Assembly: GCA_008704415.1 (NCBI GenBank)
Contig: VXIS01000003.1
Coordinates: 124,001 to 188,000, forward strand
Origin: Sphaerosporella brunnea
Lineage: Eukaryota > Ascomycota > Pezizomycetes > Pezizales > Pyronemataceae
Length of the DNA stretch: 64,000 nt
Direction of reading: 5' to 3'
The position numbers and the translations under genes were made by a program. Shown piece by piece: positions 51,708-62,699 of the stretch. A model generated the notes under the pieces. The model was not told the DNA's origin. It saw only the letters and a list, made by a program, of their open reading frames with translations, and did no database searches. Every line of letters starts with the position of its first letter. The stretch's first letter is position 1.

Positions 51708-53230
51708 CATCTGCGGCAACGGGACTGGTCAGCGCGTAATTCAAACAGCTTTTGTTCCGCGTACCCCGTTTTTTTTTGTCATTCGCGTGACATCCCGTCC
51801 CTCTAACCCCCCACCAAGCAAAACCTACAGCGTACCAAACCGCCCAAGTAAATGTTTCTTGTCACTCAACTAAGTCTGACCACGGAAATTTCAAACCAGT
51901 GCCCGTAAGAACGGACGCCTTACAATTGGACTCTGGCACAGAGATTGATGTTGACAAGCCCTTGCTGACGAGGCTAGAAAAGTTGGGCCGTAGGTGAAAT
52001 CTTACGGCCATGATGAAGAAAGGCAGTCTCGTGGTGGAGGCACTGCGGCGATGGGGCAAGAAAAGCGAAGGGTAGCCGGCATTGAAAAACGGGTGGTTCA
52101 GGGGACGACGCGTTGGCAAGCGTCCGATAGCCTGAGATGTTGGCAATCGCATTAGCGACGCGGCAACAGTTTGTGAATGGGACGTGTCGCCCAGCCTAGC
52201 GAGGTTTGTAAAGTTTCCCTAGGCAATGACTACACCACGGTAAGGCAAAACATTTTCAACAGCCCTCTGTAAACCACTGTTCAATATTAATGCTGCCGCT
52301 AACGCTGTCGGCTGGCATGCAAGCCATAATGGATGCGGATCAAAGTCATAGGCTTCTTTCCGCTGGCAGGTTCCATTCTGCGGTGCAGGATGGAATTCAA
52401 TGTCCAGGCTCCAACAACGCCCTGCCCCACGAGTGGTCCGAACCGCGAGCACCCGGTGACTACTAACCCTATTGCTGCTACATCAACCATTCCAATGTAG
52501 CCGGCCGGTTTGTATGCTGGATTGCCAGGAAATCTCCCAATTTGGTACGGTTCTGCTTTCGCTAATATGCTCTCTAGCTGCGTTTTCATGGGCGTAGTCG
52601 AAGGCTCGAACAGATCAGGCACGCGCAATGATTGTGTGAGGTCACCTAGTAAAATAGACATTCGTGTGCCCAAGAGACGGCGCGAAACGCTGCGGGTGTT
52701 GGTCATGCTACATTGACTGAACGGGTGGGTTGTGGTTTGAATTAGACGGAAACGTTGGTCAATTGGATATACGATGGCGGCATCATCGTCTCAGAATCAG
52801 ATTTGTAGGCTTTGTTTATATAGCATACCTAACTGGATGTACATACGTATCGAACGAGAGCCACTATTTGGAAACAAATAAGGGGTCCCACCACGTCACA
52901 TCCACCGCAAACCTCGCTCCCACATTCGGCCTATCATTGAGCCATCTCAGAGAAGCAAGCCAAACACCCCAGCCTTCTTCAACAAAGTATTCGAAGTTCA
53001 ACGTTTTACGATTCAATTTGATGGAACACCATCTGCAAGCGGCTCGTCGCCTGAACAGATTGTGCTCGATATGTACCGCACAAGAAAACAAAGTTATTCC
53101 AAACCCTAAAAGATAGGGTGATTCTACCACAGCTGCGAAGACAGTGATGTGGGCAAATTTGTACCTTTCCTAGTTGAAGAAAATCCTCGGCTGGATGTAC
53201 AGCTCACCTCGATTGGGATGTTGTGTAAGA
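51708..53230. other. 1.5 kb with no supported gene
   Basis: Frames of 68-135 codons on both strands (52299-52706 minus, 52730-53116 plus) without domains. T-run at 51770-51777. Confidence 0.3.
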
Positions 53231-53728
53231 TCAGCTGGACAGCGGCGGTGTTGAAGAACGAAACAAATCAGGATATACACAACACACCATGTCACCATCG
53301 CCGCGGAATAGCAGCGAGCCGTCGGGGCGGACTGTTAAGACTTCTCCCGAGTAGTGGCAGTCAACGTCAACTCCGCTGCGGATGAAGATTATGTGCTTCG
53401 GCCAGGAAGAAGGCAGGAATGAGGGCGCCTGCACGGCGGCAAGGACCTCGTTCATGAAGGAGTGGAGGATCACTGCGTGATCAACCCCTGGGCCTGGCAT
53501 CAGGACGGCCTGGACCGGCGTGCACGCTGTGATTGCGCATCCCAGCGACTGAGCGAGAGTGGAATGCTTCAGGAATAGTTGACACCGCGGGGTACGTGGA
53601 CCGCAGCCTTGTTGGAAAATGTAGTTTGAGATGTCGGCCTGATCTTCGATGCTGCTGACAGGAATTGCGATAGCGATTGCACTGCCCACCACGCGTGAGA
53701 GGGCTGAGTCAACAGCGGCGTGCAACAT
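53231..53728 (-). CDS. Hypothetical protein, 165 aa
   Basis: ATG at 53728 preceded by CCCGCC. Open frame with balanced composition: SRVVGSAIAIAIPVSSIED, PRCQLFLKHSTLAQSLGCAI, VLMPGPGVDHAVILHSFMNE, VDCHYSGEVLTVRPDGSLLF and RGDGDMVCCVYPDLF. Alternating hydrophobic segments look like a folded alpha/beta protein rather than noise. No domain recognised, no paralogue in the window. Upstream 100 bp is A-rich with no clear TATA. Confidence 0.4.
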   Translation of the reverse strand: MLHAAVDSALSRVVGSAIAIAIPVSSIEDQADISNYIFQQGCGPRTPRCQLFLKHSTLAQSLGCAITACTPVQAVLMPGPGVDHAVILHSFMNEVLAAVQAPSFLPSSWPKHIIFIRSGVDVDCHYSGEVLTVRPDGSLLFRGDGDMVCCVYPDLFRSSTPPLSS

Positions 53729-54999
53729 GGCGGGAAGCGTGACCTGGGCTGACCCCTTTTCGTAGTCGTGTTTTGTCGGTTTTGATCTGTAGAACGTCGC
53801 TTCGCAATAACGGCGATTACATGAACGTCAGGTATGTCGCGTGGCGCTATGGATGAGGTCGAGGAGAGTTTGGGTTCCGGTTATTGAGACACTTACTAGC
53901 TGGTTGGCATTTGTGGGTGAAATTACGAATTTCCCGCAGCACCGGTTTCTTTATTGTCGCCGACAACAACGAGAGCGCCGAAGTTTGCTGCCGGATCTGA
54001 ATCACTGCGCGATTGCTGCCCTTGCAGCTTCGACCCGCTGCTTCGACAGTAGCCAGTTCACCAGCCTGCACCTGTGCAAGGTACTGCGCCGCTGTCTTGC
54101 GAAGTGTATTTCGCCCACAACTCGGTATCGTCGTCGACGCTTGACATCCAGATGTAATTGGATGCCCGCAATCCGCGAGGCGCAAGCCCGCCGCACTGTT
54201 GGTGTCCACTCAATACAACCCCCTGGCTACGTATCCCACAAGCGGACTGTCATTTTGTGTGAAGGTTGCAAGGCTACGTGGTGCTCCGGCATACTTCTGT
54301 GTTGCGATGCCATGAGTTCTCGACGCAGATGACGATTCATGGTTGATGGCTATTGGGGTGTGCCTTTCTTGCACCGCCCGCGGACCCGGAGACTGGGAGC
54401 TGAATCACTGGGTGTGCATCGTCGTGAAAACGTATTACGTTTTCAGTAGCCTCCACTACCAGCGCAGCCAAAGAGCGTGTGATCGGCGGCAACCTGTGCA
54501 TCAAATTCTATACCGTCAGATTCCGTTGCAATTTCGTCAGTAGAGAGTCAGGTTTGCCGACGTTTGCCATGCTTTGCGGTTTTAAATGGACCCATGGTGA
54601 TGCTAGTTTGCGAAACGACCGCGTTGGTCAATGTTTGGCTGATCCAACGATGAGGTGGCAGTGGGATGATTCTTCGCTTCAGTGCAAAGCACTCTGTGCG
54701 TAACATGAAACCCAGTTGATACCTGCACAATCTGTCAGCGAGCCGTGCAGACTCAGCATTTTGTCCCCGCTACTAAGGTGTATTCATGGGCAGCACATCA
54801 CGAGTAACAGGAAATTCATAAATAGATGCAGGGCTTGGCTGGTACGGCCAGGCTCTGGCGTTCACTGCGGCGGCTTGACGGGGGACACTGGGATGATGGT
54901 GCGCAATTATCGAATGTTGATGGCTTTGCACGTTGGTGGTTGAGTGATCATATCAACAGTGCGGCGCAGAAGGGTACGGTAACCCTGCATGATATCCAA
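53729..54999. other. 1.3 kb with no supported gene
   Basis: A 163-codon plus frame (53841-54332) and a 120-codon minus frame overlap; neither shows a domain. Nothing else recognisable. Confidence 0.3.
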
Positions 55000-55766
55000 T
55001 GACTTCTTTTTCCAGCTCCAGATCACAATTTCTGTTGTATGTCCTTCATTGTCCTCAACATAGCTTCCAAAGACGAATCAGCACCCTCACAATCGCTATT
55101 TTCCACTTCCTCATGCTGCAGACCACAAATGGCATGCGGTATCTGCCCGTTGGCGTCATATCCACACTTTTCCCACGGCTGAACATTGGTTTGCTTCATC
55201 CAATGCTGAAGCCACAGCAGAGTGCTGCTGGGGTCCTCTATGACTTACACCGAAAAGAGCGGTTCGCAGGGAAAGCCAGACGCGCATACGGCGAGGTTCC
55301 CTGGCCATTTGAGCAATGGTCGGAACCCTCGTGTCATTCAGCCTCACCAAGTGAAGAAGATTGGTGCCCAGATCAACCGGTAGTTTACACAAATCGCGAG
55401 CGGTTTCGGTTGTCCCTATCAAGCCTGCGCCGTTCCAAGTCTGTGGTCTCCAGACTATATTACCAAACATTGCCGCCAGGCCTCCATCCACCACCACGGA
55501 GGGAGCTCACGTTAAGACGCGAGATTGGGTTCAGCGGTCGGAGGGAGGTAGGGTTCAGACGGGGTGATGGGAATCCGTTTGTCCCTGTACCCGGAAGCAA
55601 TATGACAGCGGAGTACCAAAATTCTATGACAAAGCCCCAGCCCAGCTGGAGCCTGATCTGCTTTCGTGTAAGCCAGCTCCAGCTCGAAAAATTACGTTTT
55701 CATCCAGCTGAATGTGGAGGCTCAAGCTTTTGGTGAGAGCCGGCTCGGCTCGTGTGCAACAAGACT
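55000..55766 (-). pseudogene. Transposon-protein relic, copy 3, with GAGCC end
   Basis: Minus translation gives GLIGTTETARDLCKLPVDLG, TNLLHLVRLNDTRVPTIAQM and AREPRRMRVWLSLRTALFG, then (frame change) QHWMKQTNVQPWEKCGYDAN, GQIPHAICGLQHEEVENSD and CEGADSSLEAMLRTMKD. This is the best preserved copy of the protein also seen at 47570 and 48280. The upper flank 55610-55766 has GAGCC-type motifs ending GGCTCGGCTCGTGTGCAACA. Protein family not recognised; the acidic linker and linked hAT-like ends would suit a hAT-related transposase, but no diagnostic motif is present. Confidence 0.5.
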
Positions 55767-55937
55767 GACGCAAGAAAGGGGATGGTGGGATGCGTTGCGC
55801 GCGCAGTGCCGCTCAAAAACGTTTCATACTTTTTGTTCTAGTACTGGGTCCCTCATCGGAACAGTGCGTGAAGCCACTGTCCGGCTCACAGGCTGGGCGT
55901 GTTTCCACCATCAAGAGCACTCGCCGCACAACAAACG

Positions 55938-55945
55938 AAAAAAAA
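55938..55945 (-). terminator. RNA polymerase III terminator
   Basis: T-run of 8 in minus sense, starting 3 bases after the 3' end of the tRNA-like gene. Confidence 0.55.
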
Positions 55946-55948
55946 GGA

Positions 55949-56046
55949 TGTTCACACCGGGATTCGAACCCGGATTTGCCCATCGGACTCCAGTATCCTT
56001 GGGAGGTACTGAAGGGCGGCACGCTCTACCGTTGAGCTATGCGGAC
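55949..56046 (-). tRNA. tRNA-like gene, isotype unresolved, likely with intron
   Basis: Minus strand. Acceptor arms GTCCGCA and TGTGAAC pair at 6 of 7. D arm GCTC/GAGC is perfect, A box TAGCTCAACGG and B box GGTTCGAATCC are present, T arm CCGGG/CCCGG is perfect. At 98 nt it is about 25 nt too long; the extra sequence in the anticodon region forms a hairpin (CTTCAGTA with TACTGGAG). The expected T33 is not clear and the anticodon stem can be drawn two ways, so I do not name the amino acid. Confidence 0.55.
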
Positions 56047-57074
56047 TTGGGATATTTCTGTGGACTTTCAAAACCTCATGTAGACCTCATGTTCGCTGCC
56101 ACCCTTCGGTCCCCCAGGATGAAATCTTGTCATACTTCTTGATGGAAAAATGCGATCTTAAATCAGCGGTGTTATCATGTCCATTGGTGAGATGTATGAT
56201 TGTTTACAACTACCTTGGATTCAGGCTCGCTCTGCGTACGAGAGTCTCTTCCGCCCAACGTCAGTCACGATTATCAGCACACACCGGCACGCGAAAATGG
56301 AATCTGTGAACAGGACACTAAGAGGAGCACATCACCCTCGACCCGTCAGCGTGTATGATTCAGTACGCAAACAAAACCCCGCACTGCCGAGGCTCGTGAA
56401 TTGCATTTGAGCCGATCCAACGGTGCTCATACAGACCGAACAAACCTCGAGACGGGCCGAGAGCAGCAAGACAAGTCCCAAAAGCCGCGGCGTCAATCAT
56501 GGAAATAGTGAACTTGAAGGAGTGGTTCCTATTCACTGCCGAGGCCAATTTACCCACGTTACCGTCTCGTCCCATCTGCGATCGTCTGAGCTGAGGAGGT
56601 GAATCTTTCACTGGTGATCTTTAGCGGTTAACTGGAGCGGCATCCGGGCACGTTGCAAACCAAAGTTTGCGATACGCGTCAACCTTGGCGGGGTTGTAAA
56701 AGTCTAACGACATTTTTTTTAGGGGCGCTGCTTCCGCTATTGGGGCTTCTTCGTCTGCGCAATCCGTGCGGGCTGGGCTTGTTGGATATGCCTGCTACCT
56801 ACTAGGTACACAGATACATGAAACTGATAGCAGATTTTCTCTTGCAGGCGCACTGCTTTATACCCTACTATCGCGTAATCGTACTCATGGTGTTCAACAT
56901 CACCGCACCGATCGCAGTTTCGTCATTCGACTGCCGTCCCACTTTACCTTCTCTCGGTGACAGGGCCCATGACTACAACTGACTAGACGCCGCGGAGCCT
57001 CCGGTACATCGGACTTTCAGCTGTATTGTGACTCAATGGGAGGCGGGTATCCCTTGGTAGATCAGTTCGGGCGG
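56047..57074. other. 1.0 kb with no supported gene
   Basis: No coding frame with a domain; no element boundary recognised. Confidence 0.3.
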
Positions 57075-58060
57075 TAATGCCAAGATCCACCACTATCGGC
57101 GCAACCCCCGCCATTTCCGGCGCAATCACAATTCCCCTCCCTATCGCCACTGTGACTGGTATCTGCATCCCAATTTCAACCATCATGCCCATCTGGCTTG
57201 TGACCGGCATCGCTATCCCCGGTGGCTGTGCCCGTCCGGACCGTCATCACCACCGATATCCCTCTGCCGACACCGTCCCGATGGCGATTGCAACTCCTAT
57301 CACCATTCGCCACCACCATTGCGATGCACGTCCCTATCAGTATCCGCTTCGGCTTATCCCTATCCCTTTCCCCGCCATCGCCACCCTAATGGCTATAATC
57401 TATTCCAAGTCCAATTACAATGGCCATCACCATTATCAGCACCACGAATACGTGCACCGCCACCGCCATTCCACTCCCAATGGCCCCATTATCTGTACAC
57501 CCATCCCTATCACCACCGCCGCGATCCCAATCCGAATCGGTATCCCTATCCCGATCGACGGACTCAATCGCATGAACGGCCTCAACACTATCCACATCGC
57601 TATCGCTACCGCGGTTAATGCCCCCGTCTGCATCCGTATTACCATCACCATCCCTATGTGATCACGGGGGGTCTGCCGTTGCCGGCACCATCACTGCACC
57701 CATCGGTGGGAGCATGCCCGCTGCGACCCATCAGGGCCGCTCAGACGGGCGTGTTTGACTTGAATATCCGAATTTTCGACCGGCTGTTTATCAATGTCTG
57801 TAAGCCATTTGACTCCGAAACTGGCCTTAAATCCAGAAACGTCGAAAAAAATATAAACGTCTGTCTGAGCGGCCCTATCCTCATCGCTGGTGCCTTGCAT
57901 TCCCCATCCCCATCGCCATCACCATCACCATTGGCGTCGCCCTCACCATCCCCATCACCACCGCCGTCCACGTCACCTTTGCCGGGACGATACCCATCGC
58001 TAACAAGACCGCCGCCGTTGTCCTCATCCCCGCTGGCGATCGGGATACCACCGCAGTAGC
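57075..58060. repeat. Degenerate short-period repeat (CCATCRCC / CTATCGCC)
   Basis: Nearly 1 kb of irregular 6-12-bp units of CCATCACC, CTATCGCC and CGATCCC kind, translating into I/P/T-rich peptides in the plus frame. Similar sequence is at 43560-44040. A 144-bp MITE interrupts it at 57733. Confidence 0.7.
57733..57876. mobile_element. 144-bp MITE, intact-looking copy
   Basis: Ends AGGGCCGCTCAGACGGGCG and inverse of AGGGCCGCTCAGACAGACG. Flanked by ATC on both sides (57730-57732, 57877-57879). Opposite orientation to the copy at 3850-3993, same length. Confidence 0.82.
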
Positions 58061-58498
58061 GATTACGATTGCAAGAGTGAATGGCGATGAACGGTGATAG
58101 GGATGGGTGGGGTAACTGCAGGTAATGGGTCTAACAGCGTCATTGATAAAAGAAGGTGAGACGTCAATGATGCTGTGGACGTCCGTGAGTCAAAGACTCA
58201 ACGACGTCAAAACGGCACGGCAATATGTAGTGAGGCTGTAGAAGATGGAAAGGCGAGGACGCCTGAGTAAATCGTGCACCCTGTTGAGTTATGGAGAGTG
58301 CGTCACTTTATACGCTATATATCATTCGAGTATGAAATGCGCTACTAGATAAGCCGTGGCTGAGTGGTTGTAACAACAGTGAGAAGCAGAAGAGTGCGAC
58401 GATGGTATGGTACACCGACGGTTTCAAATAAACTCGACGTCTACGTCAGGTGGTAAACCTACGTCGCATCCTATGACCTCTTCCTCCAGCGCCAGGCC
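58061..58498. other. No supported gene
   Basis: Spacer between low-complexity DNA and the gag relic. Nothing recognisable. Confidence 0.3.
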
Positions 58499-59300
58499 TT
58501 GCATCCCAATTCCTGTACCTCGCCTGTCACCCATCCGTTCACAAGTACCTTGAGCCTCTTTCTGTCCGCTCCCGACCCTCTCCGTTACACAGGATTCAGT
58601 CTACCAAAGCCCCAACCCCTTTGCTTTGTCGCCTCGTATCATTGCAACATCATTGCTACCTATCACGACCTCCATATCCCACAGGATATTTGGGCAGCGA
58701 TTGAAACTGGCGCCCAATCGCCCCCAGAAGGCTTCCCCCAAGAAGAGCGCAATCAACGCCTAACCGATTTCACCGACGTGACTCCAAAGCTCGTAATCTG
58801 TGAAGCCCCTCCCAACATGGAAGAGGAGTTGAATGAAACACGTGCCGCACTCCAAAGCGCCCAGATTGAACGGAACGCAACCCTTCCCGCTGCTCAGCAG
58901 CAGGGACGGAACCTTACTGCCCACCGGAACCAGGTTTTGACGATTGCCGCCGCTCAGGTTGGTGAATGCCCAGAATATGGTGGTCAGTCAGGAGGATTCC
59001 CTGACGCCGCCAGATTTGATGCCAGCAGGCCTGAGGAGTTGAGAACCTGAATCCTCCAGCTTGGAAACAAGGTTTCTGTTCAACCTACCCGTTACCTGTC
59101 CGAACAGTCCCCGTCTTCGCTAGGTCTTCAATCACCTAAAAGGAGCTGCTCTCAGCCGCGCAAAAAGACCATCTTTATGATGGACTATCAGAGGAGATGA
59201 AGGAAGCCTTTTCGTCGCTACCGACGACACTCTTGCAACCTTCATCAGCCACTGCAAGAACGTGGACAACACCGGCACAGGAGTGCAAGCCTTCAGCTTT
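58499..59300 (+). pseudogene. Ty3/gypsy gag relic
   Basis: The frame 58499-59050 ends NMEEELNETRAALQSAQ, ..., FPDAARFDASRPEELRT and TGA. Reading through gives ILQLGNKVSVQPTRYLSEQS, and a second frame gives VFNHLKGAALSRA. FDG.R.....W..QL..K.......F.....V......L.G.AL is the gypsy gag pattern. The TGA at 59048-59050 replaces the expected Trp (TGG to TGA). At least one frameshift and further stops follow. No LTRs found nearby. Confidence 0.65.
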
Positions 59301-61264
59301 CCGTGCCCACCGATCATCGAAGTACCCCTCGCCCCCTCGACCTCATTCTCAACTGAGCATCATTCATTGAAACGAAACCAAAAAGGAATAACCCCAATTT
59401 TCAACGCTGAGACCAAGGCGTCCTATGCTGCGATTAATTGGGCCCGAACTCCATCTCCTTGGAAATATGCGTTCTGCTTTTGGCCCGCTTCTGAATGCCG
59501 GCAATTTGTTTTAATAATGTTTGTTGAAAGCGGTAAACGTTAGGTGTCGAGGTTTTGTGACCAGAGGTTTGAAGCTGGTGATGGTAGATGCGAGTGCATT
59601 ATTATTTTGCAAGCTCTCTCGAGAACGGTTATGTACACCATCCCACTCATAGTAAGCCAATTTCCAACAAGTAACCGGTATTTGCCATTATCAGTTGAAC
59701 CGCATCTTCTTCGCAAATTGGTTGCCGTCCTTGGCCTGCATCCAGATTTCGCCAAGAGTCTCCCGCGAGACGGGGCCGTCTGGTCGCCTTCAAGTGGATT
59801 ACGTTGCTTTCATCCCTCATTGGGCGGCACTTGCGGCTAGTCCGTTGGGAGTCTCGGCGGCGAGACACCAGGCGCGGGGAAGGCGGGGTGGGCGAAGACG
59901 GGGCTCAGTTCGACGACAGGAAAGCTCATTTAGCCGAAGCGAGAGAGGTGGAAAGAGCTGCTTTCGCCGCACAGAGTGCTAGTTTACTCAAGAAAGAGGT
60001 GATGTCACCAAACAGCGCGCCTATTTCAGTTGCTTCCGGCAAAGAGAGACCTGCTTTCGCCGAAAGTGTATTGCCGCAGCTGCAATCAGGTTGCTGTTAT
60101 ATTCAGCGATACTGTCGTAATCAATTCGCTTAGTTACCAGCACTGCGTTTTCTTGCGTTTGCATCGTCGTCTGCAGAGGTGCGGAGCGGGTCGGCGTGAG
60201 GAAAAGACAGACAATGACTGCGGTGCGGTTGGCCCTGCAGGGAACAACTGCCTGGGGAACGCTCGGCGGGTGAGCCGCATTGAGTGGACTGTAATGTGGT
60301 CGCATAAGCAACCAGAACCACAAAAAAAAAGTGTTCGGAGCAGGAAGTGGGTTTGGGGGGCTTGGGCGGCGTGTTCGGGCGCAGATCGGGGAGGCAAATA
60401 AAGCCGAGCAATCGTAATTAATCCCCGGCGCGGAGAAAATATAGTCCGAGCACTAGCCGCCATTGACCCTGGATTCCCGTTGCCGCAGTGCCATCGATGC
60501 TGTCGCGTTTACATGTGGGTGCCGCTGCACCGGCTGCGAACAAGCACACACTGTTTCGCAGGTTCGCTTTGGCCGCCGCTGCGGCGACAACCGTGATCAC
60601 CGCTGCAATGGCACCGGGTACAGGCTCAGCACAGAAGCCCTGTAACTTCAGCCTGCCGGAAAACACTGCGAGGCGTTGCTTTGTAATCACGCAAGACGTC
60701 TCCCCAGGCCCTCGCCCGGCACAGCGAATGGAGACACGTAAGCTGCACGAGGCAACTTGAGGCGTGGGATATCTCTGCATACTGTTGGGTTCACGTGCGG
60801 CTTACTTACTGGGCCAGCTGTGGGCAGCTTAAACGCTCGCAGTTGCATTCATCGCGTTGACGCCCAAATGCGCTGCGAATCGCCGGCCTGTCGTGTTTTC
60901 CATCGCCCGCAACGCAGATTGTTCAACTATCTTCCAAAGGCGCGAGATGTCGAGTCGTGAGCGCGAATTCAGTGGCGTCGCTGTCCGTGTCGCCGCACGG
61001 CGGAAACTGACGAATGTGGCGCAGCGCAATCCCCCGGTGCTGGATGACATGCGGTCACGGTTAATACTAGCATAAACGAATTTTATCACATAGGATAACT
61101 TCGTCGCTCAGCGCATAACAGCGGTGTGAGATGGTGTGAGATATCGCTTCTACATGACGATTGTATATTTTTGCCACGAATTGTAACAATGCCCACCCCT
61201 TTCTCCTCATTCTTCCCTGTGCTCCCCATCGCTCATCTACAATCGATACTTCGAATGTGAAACC
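59301..61264. other. 1.9 kb, weak ORFs only; leader of the SANT-like gene at the end
   Basis: A plus frame 59804-60133 has a charged stretch (RKAHLAEAREVERAAFAAQS) but no domain; 60488-60760 begins with a signal-peptide-like hydrophobic run (FALAAAAATTVITAAM) but is otherwise unremarkable. 61190-61264 is C/T-rich (CACCCCTTTCTCCTCATTC), a likely leader for the ATG at 61265. Confidence 0.3.
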
Positions 61265-62379
61265 ATGCCTGCCACCAGTGTTCTCAGTAGCCAGCCCAAA
61301 CAGCCGGGCGGGCTGGGCCGGCTGCTTTAAGCAGCCAGCCCGGCGGGCTTTTTGCATCAGCCCAAACGGCCCAGCCTGCTTTCGGGCCAGCCCGGCTGCC
61401 AGAGCTCTGAGTGATCTCCGGTGAAGACCGGCCACTGCAAGTGGCGGGGTTCAATCGGCGTCAATAAACTTTTCAGGATCTGTGATGTTATACTAAACTT
61501 CTATCTAGTGATCTCCTCCTAGTCATCGTTTTACACGGCGAACATGTTCATGTACTTTTCATTTCATAGCAGTAGTTTACATCACGGTGGTCGTATTTGT
61601 TGTCATTGTGGGCTGCAGCCCAAACAGCCGGGCGGGCTTTTTAATCAGCCGAAACAGCCAGCCGGGCTTTTTTCTCAGCCCACATCCGCCCAACGCAGCC
61701 GGCCGGGCTGGCTGGCTGTTGAGAACACTGCCTGCCACTCCCAAGCCCGCCGCTCCGAAGCCCACCGCCCCCAAAGTTACCTTGAAAGACAAAGCCACCA
61801 ACAGAGCAAAGAAGGGAAAAGATGATGGACGCAAAGATGGCGCCCAAAACTTCAATGACGAGAATAAGGAGTTCCTCATTACACCTCTTGAGGTGATTCG
61901 CCCCGTTGGACCTGAGATGTGGGACCAGGTTGTCTCCCGCCGTCCGGCGTGCGAAGAGAGTGAAGCGCGAGATTGAAAACAAGGTCGCAATAATCGGCAT
62001 CGACGATGACGCTAGTGATGTTGAGGCGGATAAGGAGCCAGATGCTGAGGCTGAGCTTGAGGCCAACACCGCGGACGCTGCTGAGGGCATCACCGAGGGC
62101 AACGCCGGCGGAAACAACAACGATGACACTGCCCAGGCTGACCGCGATAACGACGAATACGATGGCACTGATTGTGCAGTCGCGGTTGCATTCGAGAGTG
62201 ACAGTGACGACGTCGAGGCTGAGTTGGCAAAGAAGCCTGAGGCCAAGGCTGTAAATAATGATGGACACAAGCAGAGCCGGCCCGAGCCAAAGGCTCGAGC
62301 TGCAAGCCGTGCTGATTACGCCGGGCCGAGCTTTGTCTCGAGCTTTTGGCTCGAGCCCGGTGGTGGGAGAAGACCCTAG
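61265..62379 (+). pseudogene. SANT/DUF6818-like gene, disrupted by a hAT element
   Basis: ATG at 61265, then codons 2-4, then a hAT element (61276-61740). The frame resumes MPATPKPAAPKPTAP..., a basic stretch, and FNDENKEFLITPLEVIRPVG PEMWDQV, the start of a SANT/Myb-like fold. A frame change near 61925 follows, then SPAVRRAKRVKREIENKVAI and an acidic DDDASDVEADKEPDAEAELE region to 62379. In the fungal and oomycete DUF6818-type proteins, GP..W..V is followed some 60 residues later by P..VRRAK.IK..I..K; that intervening part is missing here, so an internal deletion accompanies the frameshift. The 3' end (62262-62370) is invaded by GAGCC-motif repeat starting AATGATGGACACAAGCAGAG. Such genes are often spread with transposons; DNA binding is the presumed role. 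Confidence 0.6.
61276..61740. mobile_element. Non-autonomous hAT element, family C, after a start codon
   Basis: 465 bp. Ends CAGTGTTCTCAGTAGCCAGC and, inverted, CAGTGTTCTCAACAGCCAGC. Perfect 8-bp duplication CCTGCCAC at 61268-61275 and 61741-61748, which is codons 2-4 of the host gene. Subterminal arrays of AGCCCGGC/GGGCTGGC in both orientations lie at 61296-61405 and 61610-61725. Confidence 0.9.
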
Positions 62380-62691
62380 ATGGCCGTGTGGGGCGGTAAA
62401 TACAAAAATATGCTATCAAATTCCATGATTGCGAAAGCTCAAAGAAAAGGCCACCCATACGTCCTCTTCAGCCCGCACCACAACACGCTCACGCCGAAAA
62501 ATCACCACGGCCGCACCGCTCCCTCTTCAGCGGAAGATGAAATTGAGGCGTTGAACAAGAAGATGGTAGGTAGTTGGGGTAATTGCTACTTGATATCTGT
62601 TTGTCGGTGTAAACTGACCGGGCGGACTAGACACGCAATACACAGCTGCCGACGCGCGAACCCTCAGTGGGCTCAAAAATTCCAGTTTTGA
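62380..62691 (+). other. ORF, possible downstream part of the SANT-like gene
   Basis: A 103-codon frame containing SSAEDEIEALNKKMV, a likely coiled coil, before a GTAGGT that could be a donor site. Continuity with the upstream pseudogene is possible but unproven. Confidence 0.25.
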
Positions 62692-62699
62692 TGCCTTCT

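Noticed and set aside
47326..55766. One large hAT element between TAGTGTTACACACGG and the GAGCC end at 55766
   Set aside because: The flanks show no 8-bp duplication, and tRNA-like and unrelated DNA lies between.
57077..57661. 194-codon plus ORF rich in I, P and T
   Set aside because: Product of degenerate short-period DNA that is open in several frames; interrupted by a MITE and shows no domain.
61641..62270. 209-codon minus ORF rich in S and A
   Set aside because: Antisense shadow of the acidic region of the SANT-like pseudogene.
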